A DNA stretch of 22,283 nucleotides from contig JAICIW010000003.1 of the NCBI GenBank assembly GCA_025928735.1, positions 1 through 22,283 on the forward strand, in the 5' to 3' direction. The notes beneath the pieces are model-generated. The model worked only from the letters and a program-made list of their open reading frames with translations, did no database searches and was not told the origin of the DNA. Both the position numbers and the translations under genes were made by a program. Source of the DNA: Rhodanobacteraceae bacterium. Its GTDB lineage: Bacteria > Pseudomonadota > Gammaproteobacteria > Xanthomonadales > Rhodanobacteraceae. Positions 6,208-15,203 of the stretch are shown here, one piece after another. Each line of letters starts with the position of its first letter. The stretch's first letter is position 1.

Positions 6208-8355
6208 ATGCACAAGCATTTGTTGACCCCGATCGCGCTGGCCATCGGCGCGGCGCTGGCTGTTTCAGGTTGCAGCAACGACCACCAGAACTCCTCGGCG
6301 CCGGCTGCTGCGAGCACGGCGCCCGCCCCGGCACAAACCGCGTCCGCGCCTGCGCCGGGCTCGACCGTTGCAATCATGCCCGCGCAATCGATCGCGTTCG
6401 ATCTCGACGATCAATACAACCCCTGCAACGACTTCGCCGATTACGTCAACGCGAAGTGGAACAAGGCCAATCCGATTCCGGCCGACCAAGCCAGTTGGGG
6501 CGCTTTCGGCATCCTGCACGAACGCAGCATGCAGCAGCAAAAGCAGATCCTCGAGGCGGCGGTACAGGATGCCAAGGATCACAAGGGCAACGAACTTGAG
6601 CAGAAGCTCGGCAACCTGTATGCCGCCGGCCTCGACACCGCGGCGATCGACAAGCTGGGCTACGACCCGATCAAGCCGCAGCTTGCCGCGATCGAAGCAT
6701 TGAAGACGCCGGCCGACATCGCCGGCTTCATCAACACCAGCTACGACAACGGCGACAGCTATGTCTTCAATTTCGGTTCGAGCGCGGACTACAAGGATGC
6801 CACCAAGCAGATCGGCTACGTGTTCCAGGACGGCTTGGGCCTGCCGACCCGCGACTATTACTTGTCACCGAAGTACAAGGACATTCGCGACGCCTACCTG
6901 AAGTACATCGCCAAGTCGCTGGAACTGGTCGGCACGCCCGAGGCCGATGCGAAAAAACAGGCGGGCGAGGTGATGAAGTTAGAAACCGAACTCGCCAAGG
7001 CTTCGCTGGCCCCGGTCGAACTGCGTGATCCGAAAAACCAGTACCACTTCGTCACCGTGGCGGAGGCCGACAAGATCAGCCCGCACTTCAGTTGGGACAA
7101 GTTCTTCAAGGCGCAGGGCGTGGACATCGGCAGGGGCTTTTCGCTGTCGCAGCCGAAGTTCGTCGCCGAATTCGACAAGCTGCTGGTCAAGGCGCCGATT
7201 TCGCAGTGGCAGGCCTATCTGAAGTTCCACCTGATCAGCAGCGCCTCGCCGGCGCTGAGCCAGCCGTTCCAGGACAACCAGTTCGATTTCTACGGCAAGA
7301 CCCTGCAGGGCCAACTCGAGCAGAAGGCCCGCTGGAAGCGCGTGATCGGTGCGGTCAACGGTGCGATGGGCATGGGCTTGGGCGAACTGTATGTCGCCAA
7401 ATATTTCCCGCCCGAATCCAAGCAGCGCGCGGAAGAACTGGTCACCAATGTGCGCGCGGCGCTCAAGGAGCACATCGAGAACCTCGACTGGATGAGCGCG
7501 GAAACCAAGAAGAAGGCGCTGGAGAAGTGGGCGCTGTTCCTGCCCAAGATCGGCTACCCCGACAAGGGCGAGTGGCGCGACTGGTCGGGGCTGACGATCC
7601 AGCCGGACCAGTGGTACGCCAACCTCGAGGCGGCCTCGAAGTACAACTACCACTACGACATCGGCAAGATCGGCAAGGCCACCGACCGCAAGGAGTGGCA
7701 CATGACGCCGCAGACGATCAATGCCTATTACCAGCCTTCCACCAACACTATCAACTTCCCGGCCGCGATCCTGCAACCGCCGTTCTTCTACGCCAAGGGC
7801 GACGACGCGGTGAACTACGGCGGCATCGGCTTCGTGATCGGGCATGAATCCAGCCACGGCTTCGACGACCAGGGCAGCAAGTTCGACGGCCACGGCAATC
7901 TGGTGGACTGGTGGACACCGCAGGACAAGAAGGCGTTCGACGAACGCACCGCCGCACTGGTCAAGCAGTACGACAGCTATGCGCCGATCCCGGGCAAGCC
8001 GGACCTGCACGTCAATGGCAAGCTGACGCTGGGCGAGGACATCGGCGACCTGGGCGGGCTCAATATCGCCTACACCGCGTTGCAGACTGCGCTGAAGCAG
8101 AACCCCAAGGAAGCCGACCAGAAGATCGACGGCATGACCCAGGACCAGAGATTCTTTCTCAACTCCGCACGTGTCTGGGAAGGCACCGCCCGCGACAAGA
8201 CCGCGGAGTTGTATTTGAACGTCGATCCGCACGCCCCCGCGAAGATCCGCGCGTTCGCTTCGGCGGCCAACATGCCGCAGTTCGCGCAGGCCTTCCAGTG
8301 CAAGCCCGGCGACAAGATGATGCATCAGGGCGACAAGCTGGTGAAGATCTGGTAG
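6208..8355 (+). CDS. M13 family (neprilysin/PepO-like) zinc metallopeptidase, lipoprotein
   Basis: A 715-residue endopeptidase of family M13, which cleaves short peptides in the cell envelope. Residues 1-22 are a lipoprotein signal peptide with lipobox VSGC, so Cys22 is probably lipidated. An Ala/Pro-rich linker follows to about residue 50. The active site has HESSH at 546-550 and a third zinc ligand Glu610 in GEDIGD, with Asp614 as its supporting residue. The substrate-binding INAYY segment, the late NSARVW and the C-terminal CKPGDK...KIW are all present, so the gene is intact. The ATG at 6208 follows AAAAGGA by 7 bases. It is divergent from the beta-CASP gene and ends at its own terminator. 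Confidence 0.95.
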   Translation: MHKHLLTPIALAIGAALAVSGCSNDHQNSSAPAAASTAPAPAQTASAPAPGSTVAIMPAQSIAFDLDDQYNPCNDFADYVNAKWNKANPIPADQASWGAFGILHERSMQQQKQILEAAVQDAKDHKGNELEQKLGNLYAAGLDTAAIDKLGYDPIKPQLAAIEALKTPADIAGFINTSYDNGDSYVFNFGSSADYKDATKQIGYVFQDGLGLPTRDYYLSPKYKDIRDAYLKYIAKSLELVGTPEADAKKQAGEVMKLETELAKASLAPVELRDPKNQYHFVTVAEADKISPHFSWDKFFKAQGVDIGRGFSLSQPKFVAEFDKLLVKAPISQWQAYLKFHLISSASPALSQPFQDNQFDFYGKTLQGQLEQKARWKRVIGAVNGAMGMGLGELYVAKYFPPESKQRAEELVTNVRAALKEHIENLDWMSAETKKKALEKWALFLPKIGYPDKGEWRDWSGLTIQPDQWYANLEAASKYNYHYDIGKIGKATDRKEWHMTPQTINAYYQPSTNTINFPAAILQPPFFYAKGDDAVNYGGIGFVIGHESSHGFDDQGSKFDGHGNLVDWWTPQDKKAFDERTAALVKQYDSYAPIPGKPDLHVNGKLTLGEDIGDLGGLNIAYTALQTALKQNPKEADQKIDGMTQDQRFFLNSARVWEGTARDKTAELYLNVDPHAPAKIRAFASAANMPQFAQAFQCKPGDKMMHQGDKLVKIW

Positions 8356-8402
8356 GAGAGCCGGGATTCGAAAGCATAAATCGCTTCAACGCTCGAAACT
8401 TC

Positions 8403-8433
8403 AAACGCCGCACGCAAGTGCGGCGTTTCTTTT
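8403..8433 (+). terminator. Rho-independent terminator of the M13 peptidase gene
   Basis: The 11-bp stem AAACGCCGCAC (8403-8413) pairs with GTGCGGCGTTT (8418-8428) around a GCAA tetraloop, followed by CTTTT. It begins 48 bases after the stop codon. Confidence 0.88.
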
Positions 8434-8502
8434 GGTTTGCACGGGAATTCACGGTGATGACGGCGCAGCAGCCCGCCACGACCTGGCTTGCATCATATCA
8501 GT

Positions 8503-8532
8503 ATTGCGAATCGTTCGCATTTGCCTTACCAT
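8503..8532 (+). promoter_or_regulatory. Predicted Fur-regulated promoter of fiu
   Basis: ATTGCGAATCGTTCGCATT (8503-8521) contains the perfect palindrome TGCGAA-TCG-TTCGCA. By my count it agrees at about 15 of 19 positions with the AATGAGAATCATTCTCATT type of Fur box. It overlaps a TTGCGA -35 box (8504-8509), which is followed after 17 bases by TACCAT (8527-8532). Binding of Fe-Fur here would block polymerase. Genes downstream are iron-uptake genes, which supports the assignment. Confidence 0.7.
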
Positions 8533-8542
8533 CAGCCGCGCA

Positions 8543-8563
8543 TTGCCCGTACTCCTCGGGCAA
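8543..8563 (+). other. Hairpin in the predicted fiu 5' leader
   Basis: TTGCCCG (8543-8549) pairs with CGGGCAA (8557-8563) around 7 bases, a few bases after the predicted transcription start. The leader to the fiu ATG is about 120 bases and holds no other gene that I can support. The hairpin could stabilise the 5' end; a regulatory role is not shown. Confidence 0.35.
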
Positions 8564-8660
8564 ATTCCACTCAGCCGCCGCCGCGGCGTGCGATCCCTCG
8601 CCCAAGCCGGGCCTGCGCGATCGCCACCGCGCGGCGCACTAGAACAAGGCGCATTTTTTC

Positions 8661-10994
8661 ATGCCCGGCATCAAGCACCGCAAGCACGCCCGCCACCGTC
8701 CACTCGCCCTTTCCACCCTGATGACCGGCATCGCACTCGGCCTGCCCTCGCTCGCCGCGAACCCGGCAGCGTCGCCGGCGTCGATGGAAGCGAGCCCGAC
8801 GCAGCTGCCCGTCGTCAACGTCAGGGCCACGCGCAATCCTTACAAGGTCGACGCGGTACAGTCGCCCAAGTTCACGCAGTCGCTGCTGGACACCCCGCAG
8901 ACCATCAACGTGATCGGCAAGGAAATCATCCAGCAGCAGGCCGCCACCACGCTGACGGAGGCGCTGCGCAACAGCCCCGGCGTCGGCACCTTTTATGTCG
9001 GAGAGAACGGCAGCACGTCCACCGGTGACGCCATTTACATGCGCGGCTTCGATGCCGCGGGAAGCATCTTCGTAGACGGCGTGCGCGACCTGGGGTCGAT
9101 CTCGCGTGACGTATTCGACACCGAACAGGTCGAGGTGATCAAGGGCCCCGATGGCACCGTGTACGGCCGTACCACGCCGACCGGCGCGATCAACATGGTC
9201 AGCAAGCAGCCGCTGCTGGACGATCGCATGGCCGCGACCCTGGCGTACGGCAGCTGGAACCAGCAGCGCGGCACCGCCGACTGGAACCAGGTGATCGGCG
9301 AACACGCGGCGTTCCGTCTCAACGTGATGGGTCAGGACAGCGGCGTGCCCGGGCGTGACAACGTGAAGAACGATCGCTGGGGCATCGCGCCGTCAATCGC
9401 ATTTGGCCTCGGCACGCCGACCACCGTGTACCTCGATTTCCTGCACATCACCCAAAACAATATTCCCGACGGCGGCGTGCCGACGATCGGACTGCCGGGC
9501 TATTCGTCGCCCGACCCTGCGCGCATTTTCCTTTCCGACGCACCTGCGGTCGATCCGTCCAACTTCTATGGCACCGCCGCCGACCACGACCACGTCAAGT
9601 CCGACATGGCGACGCTGATCGTGCACCACGAGCTTTCGGACAATGCGGCGCTGCACGACACCTTGCGCTGGGGCCGCACGCAGGAGAACTACCTGCTGAC
9701 CTCGTTCATGGGCAACGATGTGCGGCTGCTGACGCCCGATCCACTCGACCCGGCGACATGGACGATCGCGCGCAGCAATCCGACCTTCAAGGACCAGACC
9801 AACCGCATCCTCACCAACCAGCTCAACTTCACCGTCAACTTCGATACCGGCGGCGTCACGCACGATCTCAGCACCGGCCTCGAATTGACGCGCGAGGAAC
9901 TCGGCACCGGCGGTTACGCCGCGCTGGATGGCAGCGCATGGACGCCCGCGAACTTGTACGATCCGGATCCCGACACGGCGACCGGACTCGTCACCGGCGA
10001 CAACGGCACGTGGGCCCGCGCCCGCACCGACACCGCAGGGTTTTATGCGTTCGACACCATGAAATTCGGCGAGCGCTGGATGCTCGTGGCGGGTGGACGG
10101 TGGGATCGCTACAGCACCGACTTCGAAAGCGTCGTCGTTTGCGGTGGCCGCAACACGCCCGCCTGCGACAGCCTGCCAACCGGCACGTCGGTGCCCGGTC
10201 TGGATGCGGACAAGCGCGGCAATCTCGCGAGCTACAAGCTGGGGATGGTTTACAAGCCTGCCGCCAATGGCAGCGTGTACGCCAACTTCGCGACGGGCGC
10301 CGAACCGCCGGGCGGCAACAACCTTGCGTTCAGCTCATCGGCAAGCAATGCCGACAACCCGATCTTCGACCCGCAGAAAGCGCGCACGGTGGAAGTCGGC
10401 ACGAAATGGAACGTATTCGGCGACCAGCTGCGGTTGACTGCCGCACTGTTCCGCACCGTCGTCAGCAATCTCGTCGCGCAGGATCCGGTGGACCTGCAGT
10501 ACTACCAGATCGGCCACGAACGCGTGCAGGGCATCGAACTGGGCGCCGTCGGACAGATCACGCGACACTGGGCCGTCAGTGCCGGCTACACCTTGATGAA
10601 CACGCACGCCGATGGCGGCATCGTCAGCAGCGCCACCACGCCTTCGGCACCCGCCACCGATGGATCCGGCACGCTGGCGTACACGCCCCGGAGTTCCTTC
10701 ACCGCGTGGAGCACCTGGCGCCTGCCATACCACGTCACCCTCGGCGCCGGCGCGCGCCACTCGGGCGAAATGCAGCGCGGGCATGATGGCGCCATCGGCA
10801 CGCCCGCCTACACCGAGGCCTACTGGGTGTTCGACGGCATGGCCAGCTACGGCATCAATCGACACGCGTCGCTGCAACTCAACGTCTACAATCTGTTCGA
10901 CAAGCAGTACGTGGCCGCGATCAACAAGAGTGGCTACCGCTACACGCCGGGCGCGCCGCGTTCGGCCATGCTGACTTTGAACATCCATTACTGA
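8661..10994 (+). CDS. fiu: TonB-dependent catecholate siderophore receptor Fiu
   Basis: A 777-residue outer-membrane receptor that imports ferric catecholates using TonB energy. A signal peptide covers about residues 1-33, and a TonB-box-like LPVVNVRAT is at 49-57. The plug domain (about 65-185) carries segments remembered from E. coli Fiu: GENGS-STSTGDAIYMRG at 114-129, TEQVEVIKGPDGT at 154-166 and GAINMVSKQP. The 22-strand barrel fills the rest and includes PDGGVPTIGLPGYSSP and PPGGNN, ending in LNVYNLFD, INKSGYRYTPGAPR and a C-terminal Tyr. The length is close to that of E. coli Fiu. A weak AAGG lies 12 bases before the ATG. It is followed by DUF3147 and piuC genes, as expected for an iron-regulated unit under the predicted Fur promoter. 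Confidence 0.92.
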   Translation: MPGIKHRKHARHRPLALSTLMTGIALGLPSLAANPAASPASMEASPTQLPVVNVRATRNPYKVDAVQSPKFTQSLLDTPQTINVIGKEIIQQQAATTLTEALRNSPGVGTFYVGENGSTSTGDAIYMRGFDAAGSIFVDGVRDLGSISRDVFDTEQVEVIKGPDGTVYGRTTPTGAINMVSKQPLLDDRMAATLAYGSWNQQRGTADWNQVIGEHAAFRLNVMGQDSGVPGRDNVKNDRWGIAPSIAFGLGTPTTVYLDFLHITQNNIPDGGVPTIGLPGYSSPDPARIFLSDAPAVDPSNFYGTAADHDHVKSDMATLIVHHELSDNAALHDTLRWGRTQENYLLTSFMGNDVRLLTPDPLDPATWTIARSNPTFKDQTNRILTNQLNFTVNFDTGGVTHDLSTGLELTREELGTGGYAALDGSAWTPANLYDPDPDTATGLVTGDNGTWARARTDTAGFYAFDTMKFGERWMLVAGGRWDRYSTDFESVVVCGGRNTPACDSLPTGTSVPGLDADKRGNLASYKLGMVYKPAANGSVYANFATGAEPPGGNNLAFSSSASNADNPIFDPQKARTVEVGTKWNVFGDQLRLTAALFRTVVSNLVAQDPVDLQYYQIGHERVQGIELGAVGQITRHWAVSAGYTLMNTHADGGIVSSATTPSAPATDGSGTLAYTPRSSFTAWSTWRLPYHVTLGAGARHSGEMQRGHDGAIGTPAYTEAYWVFDGMASYGINRHASLQLNVYNLFDKQYVAAINKSGYRYTPGAPRSAMLTLNIHY

Positions 10995-11018
10995 TCGCCA
11001 ACGCATCGGACGACACCC

Positions 11019-11369
11019 ATGCTGCAATATGCAATCAATGTGCTCGTCACCGTTGTCGTTGTCGTAGCCGTTTCCGAATTGGGAAGGCGCGGCTCTTTCT
11101 GGGGGGCTGCGCTCGCATCCCTGCCACTGACATCGTTGCTCGCGTTTATCTGGATCTACCGCAGCACGGGGAACACCCAGACGGTCATTTCCCTTTCGCA
11201 CGGCATCTTCTGGCTGGTCCTTGCCACATTGCCGCTGTTCCTCATCTTTCCGGCACTTCTCAAAAGCGGCATGGCATTCTGGTCTGCACTGGGCGCGTCC
11301 TGCGCGGTTACCGTGGGACTCTATTTCGCGATGGTCTGGACATTGGGACGTTTTGGCGTGCGCTTGTAG
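11019..11369 (+). CDS. DUF3147 family small membrane protein
   Basis: A 116-residue hydrophobic protein with about four transmembrane segments (roughly 5-20, 27-46, 58-80 and 88-110). It resembles the DUF3147 family, whose function is unknown. It starts 24 bases after fiu and ends 31 bases before piuC, so it belongs to the same operon. A short GGA precedes the ATG by 8 bases. In E. coli the fiu and ybiX/piuC genes are adjacent, so this gene looks like an insertion into that pair. A role in siderophore or iron handling is a guess from position alone. Confidence 0.8.
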   Translation: MLQYAINVLVTVVVVVAVSELGRRGSFWGAALASLPLTSLLAFIWIYRSTGNTQTVISLSHGIFWLVLATLPLFLIFPALLKSGMAFWSALGASCAVTVGLYFAMVWTLGRFGVRL

Positions 11370-11400
11370 CACCCGCAATAGCAAGAGCGATCGAGATTCC

Positions 11401-12078
11401 ATGCTGCTGCACATCGAGAACCTGCTGGATGCCGCGACGGTTGCGCACATGCGCGCGAAGCTGGACGCCGCGGAATGGGTCGACGGTCGCGAGACCGTCG
11501 GGCCGCAAGGCGCGCAGGTCAAGCGCAACCAGCAGTTGTCCGATGCATCGCCGCTGCGGGCGGAACTCGGCCGGGAGGTATTGGCCGCGTGCGTGCGCCA
11601 CCCTGAATTCCACGCAGCCACCTTGCCGGTCAAGATCCTGCCGCCGCGGTTCAATCGCTACGCCGGGGGTGGCACCTACGGCGAGCACATCGACGGCGCG
11701 GTGATGGCATTGCCCGACGGCAGCCAGTTGCGCAGCGACATCGCCTGCACGGTATTCCTCACCGATCCCGAAAGTTACGACGGCGGCGAACTGATCGTCG
11801 ACGACACCTATGGCGAGCACGAGGTCAAGCTGCCGGCGGGCGACGCGATCGTGTATCCGGCCGCCAGCCTGCACCGCGTGGAACCGGTGACACGCGGCGC
11901 CCGCGTGGCCGCGTTCTTCTGGATCCAGAGTCTGGTGCGCGAAGAAGCGCAACGCCGCACGCTGCTGCAACTCGACACGGCGATCCGCACGCTTTCGGCG
12001 AGCGGCGCCGACGCCGCCGCCGTCAAGCAGCTCACCGGGGTGTACCACAACCTGCTGCGCGGGTGGTCAGAAACTTAG
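11401..12078 (+). CDS. piuC: PKHD-type Fe(II)/2-oxoglutarate-dependent hydroxylase PiuC (YbiX)
   Basis: A 225-residue dioxygenase, the same length as E. coli YbiX. The iron ligands are His96 and Asp98 (GEHID) and His158 (SLHRVEP), with Arg168 ten residues later to hold 2-oxoglutarate. The N-terminal LLHIENLLD and the C-terminal helical part YHNLLRGW fit the family. Members are typically Fur-controlled and lie beside siderophore receptors; the natural substrate is not established. The ATG at 11401 was chosen because family members begin with this M(L)xxI segment. The gene is the last of the fiu operon. Confidence 0.93.
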   Translation: MLLHIENLLDAATVAHMRAKLDAAEWVDGRETVGPQGAQVKRNQQLSDASPLRAELGREVLAACVRHPEFHAATLPVKILPPRFNRYAGGGTYGEHIDGAVMALPDGSQLRSDIACTVFLTDPESYDGGELIVDDTYGEHEVKLPAGDAIVYPAASLHRVEPVTRGARVAAFFWIQSLVREEAQRRTLLQLDTAIRTLSASGADAAAVKQLTGVYHNLLRGWSET

Positions 12079-12233
12079 CCTTTGCGATTTTCCTTGATCG
12101 CCGCGTTTCCAGCATCCTCGGATGTTCAGGTTCGTCAGTTCGTGGAGACCAAAACGGCCTTCCATGGCCTGACTTTCCACAACAGCCGCTTCGAGCGCCA
12201 CACCGCCACTCGGCAACGAACACCGCGACGCGC

Positions 12234-12239
12234 GATAAT
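12234..12239 (+). promoter_or_regulatory. Possible -10 box for rapA
   Basis: GATAAT lies 28 bases upstream of the rapA ATG. No good -35 hexamer is found at 16-18 bases. The 188-base gap between piuC and rapA holds no other supported feature and no clear terminator for the fiu operon. Confidence 0.35.
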
Positions 12240-12266
12240 ACGCAGCTTTCCGCAAGCGGATTCGCG

Positions 12267-15095
12267 ATGGACTACATTCCGGGCCAACGCTGGGTGTCGG
12301 AAGCGGAGCCCGAACTCGGCCTCGGCACCGTGTTGCGTTGCGACGACCGTGCGGTGCAGGTGCTGTTCGCGAAATCCGGCGTGGTGCGCAACTACGCCTC
12401 GCATGGTGCGCCGCTCGCGCGTGGTGCGTTCCGTGTCGGCCAGCGCATCGCGGGGCGCGGCATCACCTTCGTGGTTGAACGCATCGATCTGCGCGATGGC
12501 CTGCTGGTGTACTCGGGCGAGAAGCGCGAACTGGCGGAAGGCCAGCTCGACGACGAGCAATCGCTGTCGCAAGCCGATGCGCGGTTGATTTCCGCGCGCA
12601 CCGACAAGCCCCACCACTATGAGTTGCGCAAGCGCGTCCTGCTGGCGCGCGCGGCGGCACGCCGTTCGGATGCATGGGGCATCCTCTCGGCGCGCGTCGA
12701 TCTGCTGCCGCATCAACTCGGCGTGGTTGCGGCATGCATGGAGCGCGAGCACCCGCGCGCGCTGCTGGCGGACGAGGCGGGGCTTGGCAAAACCATCGAA
12801 GCCGGGATGTTGATCGCACGCATGCTGGCGACCGGCCGCGCGGCGCGCGTGCTGATCCTGCTGCCCGAGGCGCTGCTGGTGCAGTGGTTCGTGGAAATGC
12901 GCCGGCGCTTCCAGCTCGCGTTCGCGATCATCGACGAGGAACGCTGCACCGCGATCGCCGCAACGGACCCAGCCCAGAACCCCTTCGAAGACGATCAACT
13001 CGCGATCGCATCCGCCGCGTGGCTGGGTCGGGATGCGCGGCGACGCGATCAGGCGCTGGCAGCGGGCTGGGACATGCTGGTGGTGGATGAAGCCCATCAC
13101 CTCGAGTGGACACCGGAAGCTGCGAGTCCCGAATACCAGGTGGTGGAAGCACTCGCTGCGATCGCCCCGAGCGTGGTGCTGCTGACGGCCACGCCGGAAC
13201 AACTGGGCCGTCGCGCGCACTTCGCGCGATTGCGCCTGCTGGACCCCGCACGTTTCGGCGATCTCGAGCGTTACCTCGCCGAAGCGGAAGGGTACGCCGG
13301 CCTGTCTGCCATCGCGGAACGCATCGCGTCCGTCGGACCGCTGGCCGACGATGAACGTGTCGCATTGTGCGCGCGATTTCCGCACGACCCGGCGCTGCAG
13401 GCACTGGTCAGCGCGTACCCGGGAAGTGCCGATGCGTTGCTGTCGGCGCTGATCGATCGCCATGGCACCGGCCGGGTGATGTTCCGCAATCGCCGCGACA
13501 GCGTCGGTGGATTCCCCGGACGCCAGCTCGACGTCGAAACCGCCGCCGACACCGATGCATCGACGCAACCCAAGCTGCTTGCCGAATTCGAGGACGACAT
13601 GCGTGGTGCGGCAACGGAGCCGCGCACGCTCGACTACACCGACGATCCGCGCATCGGCTGGCTGGTCCGGCTGCTCGACGCGCATCGCGACGACAAGTTC
13701 CTGTTGATCGCGACCACGCGCACCAAGGTCGAGGCCATCGATGCGGCTTTGCGCACGCGCACCGGCACGCGAGTCGCGAGTTTCCACGAGGCGATGACGC
13801 TGCTGCAGCGCGACCGCGCGGCGGCCTGGTTCGCGCAGGCCGACGGCGCACGTTTGCTGCTGTGTTCGGAAATCGGTTCGGAAGGCCGCAACTTCCAGTT
13901 TGCGCACCGATTGGTGCTGTGGGATTTGCCGCTCGACCCGGATTTGATCGAGCAACGCATCGGCCGGCTGGACCGGATCGGCCAACAGCACCCGGTGACG
14001 TTGCACGTGGCAGGATTGCCGGGCAGCGCGCAAGAGGCGCTCGCCCGCTGGCACGCCGAAGGCACCCGCGTCCTGCGCGAATGTCCTTCCGACGGCCGCG
14101 AACTGCTGCGCCGGCATGGCGACGAATTGATCCGCATCGCGCGCGCGCATGCGGAAGCCGGCGAATCGGATGATCCGGAACTGGACGCCCTCGTCAGCGC
14201 GACGGCGGTGACGCACGCGGAGCTTTCCGAAGCCATCCGTTCGGGGCGCGACCGTCTGCTCGAACTCGCCGCGCGCAATGCGGGCGGCAAGGCATTGATC
14301 GAGGCGATCCGGGCATCCGACGACGATGCACCCTCGCACATGCTGATGCAGGAATGTTTCGAGCCGTTCGGCGTGCACGTCGAAGACCTGGGCGGCGGAA
14401 CCATTCTGCTCGACCCCGAATTCCTGTCCACCGACGCCCTGACCGGCTTCACCGACGGTCCGCGGCGCGCGACGTTCGATCGCCCGCTGGCACTCGCACG
14501 CGAGGAACTGGATTTGCTGCGGATGGACCATCCGCTGGTGCTCGGCGCGTTCGACCTGCTGCTGACTGGCGAATTCGGCAATGCATCGTTTCTCGTCGAC
14601 TCCGCGTTGCCCGCGCGCAGCGTGCTGCTGGAAGCCCTGTACGTGGTCGAATGCGTGGCGGACGTGCGGCTGGATGCGCCCCGTTTTCTGCCGCCGACAC
14701 CGCTCAATGTATGTGTCGATTCGCGGCTCAGGGCGCGTGATTACACACCTTCCGCGCCATCACTCACGCGGGCGCGTGAGCGCGCGCCCGACATCTCGCG
14801 CTATCGCCGCTATCTCGCGCAACTGGTGCCACCGATGCTGGAAGCTGCCGACGCGTTGGCGACCGAAAGCGTGCGCGACGTCACGGGCGCAGCGATCGCG
14901 GACGCACGGGCGGCACTCGATGCGCGCTTGCAGCGGTTGCAGGCGTTGGCGAAAATCAATGCCTCGGTGACGCCGGACGAGCTCTCTACGGCGGCATCCA
15001 CACGCGATCGCATATTGGAAGCACTGGCCCGCGCGCGCCCGCGCCTGGACGCCGTGCGGATGGCGGTCAGCGCGGATTTCCTGGCGCTTCGGTAG
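12267..15095 (+). CDS. rapA: RNA polymerase-associated ATPase RapA (SWI2/SNF2 family)
   Basis: A 942-residue Swi2/Snf2 ATPase that binds RNA polymerase and recycles it after stalled or post-termination states. The N-terminal Tudor-like region starts PGQRWVSEAEPELGLGTV, as in E. coli RapA, and decides the ATG at 12267. The Walker A motif DEAGLGKTIEAG has Lys175. DEAH is at 274-277, followed by LLTATPEQLG. The helicase C motifs are SEIGSEGRNFQ from residue 534 and QRIGRLDRIGQ from 563. The C-terminal part keeps FLPPTP and ends WRLDALR-like (RLDAVRMAV). All domains are present. The TAG stop belongs to the GTAG end of a REP pair. It is convergent with secF. Confidence 0.95.
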   Translation: MDYIPGQRWVSEAEPELGLGTVLRCDDRAVQVLFAKSGVVRNYASHGAPLARGAFRVGQRIAGRGITFVVERIDLRDGLLVYSGEKRELAEGQLDDEQSLSQADARLISARTDKPHHYELRKRVLLARAAARRSDAWGILSARVDLLPHQLGVVAACMEREHPRALLADEAGLGKTIEAGMLIARMLATGRAARVLILLPEALLVQWFVEMRRRFQLAFAIIDEERCTAIAATDPAQNPFEDDQLAIASAAWLGRDARRRDQALAAGWDMLVVDEAHHLEWTPEAASPEYQVVEALAAIAPSVVLLTATPEQLGRRAHFARLRLLDPARFGDLERYLAEAEGYAGLSAIAERIASVGPLADDERVALCARFPHDPALQALVSAYPGSADALLSALIDRHGTGRVMFRNRRDSVGGFPGRQLDVETAADTDASTQPKLLAEFEDDMRGAATEPRTLDYTDDPRIGWLVRLLDAHRDDKFLLIATTRTKVEAIDAALRTRTGTRVASFHEAMTLLQRDRAAAWFAQADGARLLLCSEIGSEGRNFQFAHRLVLWDLPLDPDLIEQRIGRLDRIGQQHPVTLHVAGLPGSAQEALARWHAEGTRVLRECPSDGRELLRRHGDELIRIARAHAEAGESDDPELDALVSATAVTHAELSEAIRSGRDRLLELAARNAGGKALIEAIRASDDDAPSHMLMQECFEPFGVHVEDLGGGTILLDPEFLSTDALTGFTDGPRRATFDRPLALAREELDLLRMDHPLVLGAFDLLLTGEFGNASFLVDSALPARSVLLEALYVVECVADVRLDAPRFLPPTPLNVCVDSRLRARDYTPSAPSLTRARERAPDISRYRRYLAQLVPPMLEAADALATESVRDVTGAAIADARAALDARLQRLQALAKINASVTPDELSTAASTRDRILEALARARPRLDAVRMAVSADFLALR

Positions 15096-15188
15096 GTTGG
15101 GCTGAGCGGGCTTCATCCGCGAAGCCCAACACACACGTGCCATGATGTTGGGCTTCTCCCGGACTACGTTCGGGATCAGCCCAACCTA
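15093..15188. repeat. REP pair (BIME-like), copy 2
   Basis: A 96-bp element with the same plan as 4505-4606. The outer arms are TAGGTTGGGCTGA (15093-15105) and TCAGCCCAACCTA (15176-15188), and the two hairpins are both closed by GTTGGGCT/AGCCCAAC. Here GTAG is intact on both sides: bases 15092-15095, and CTAC at 15186-15189 on the other strand. The inner stems and the linker differ from copy 1. The left end gives rapA its TAG stop; the secF stop lies 16 bases beyond the right end. It may serve as a terminator for both genes. Confidence 0.9.
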
Positions 15189-15203
15189 CGATCTACGCGC
15201 GAG

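Noticed and set aside
12135..14531. 798-codon open frame antisense to rapA
   Set aside because: Low-complexity composition rich in Arg and Gln, fully inside a clear rapA gene; no domain or ribosome binding site.
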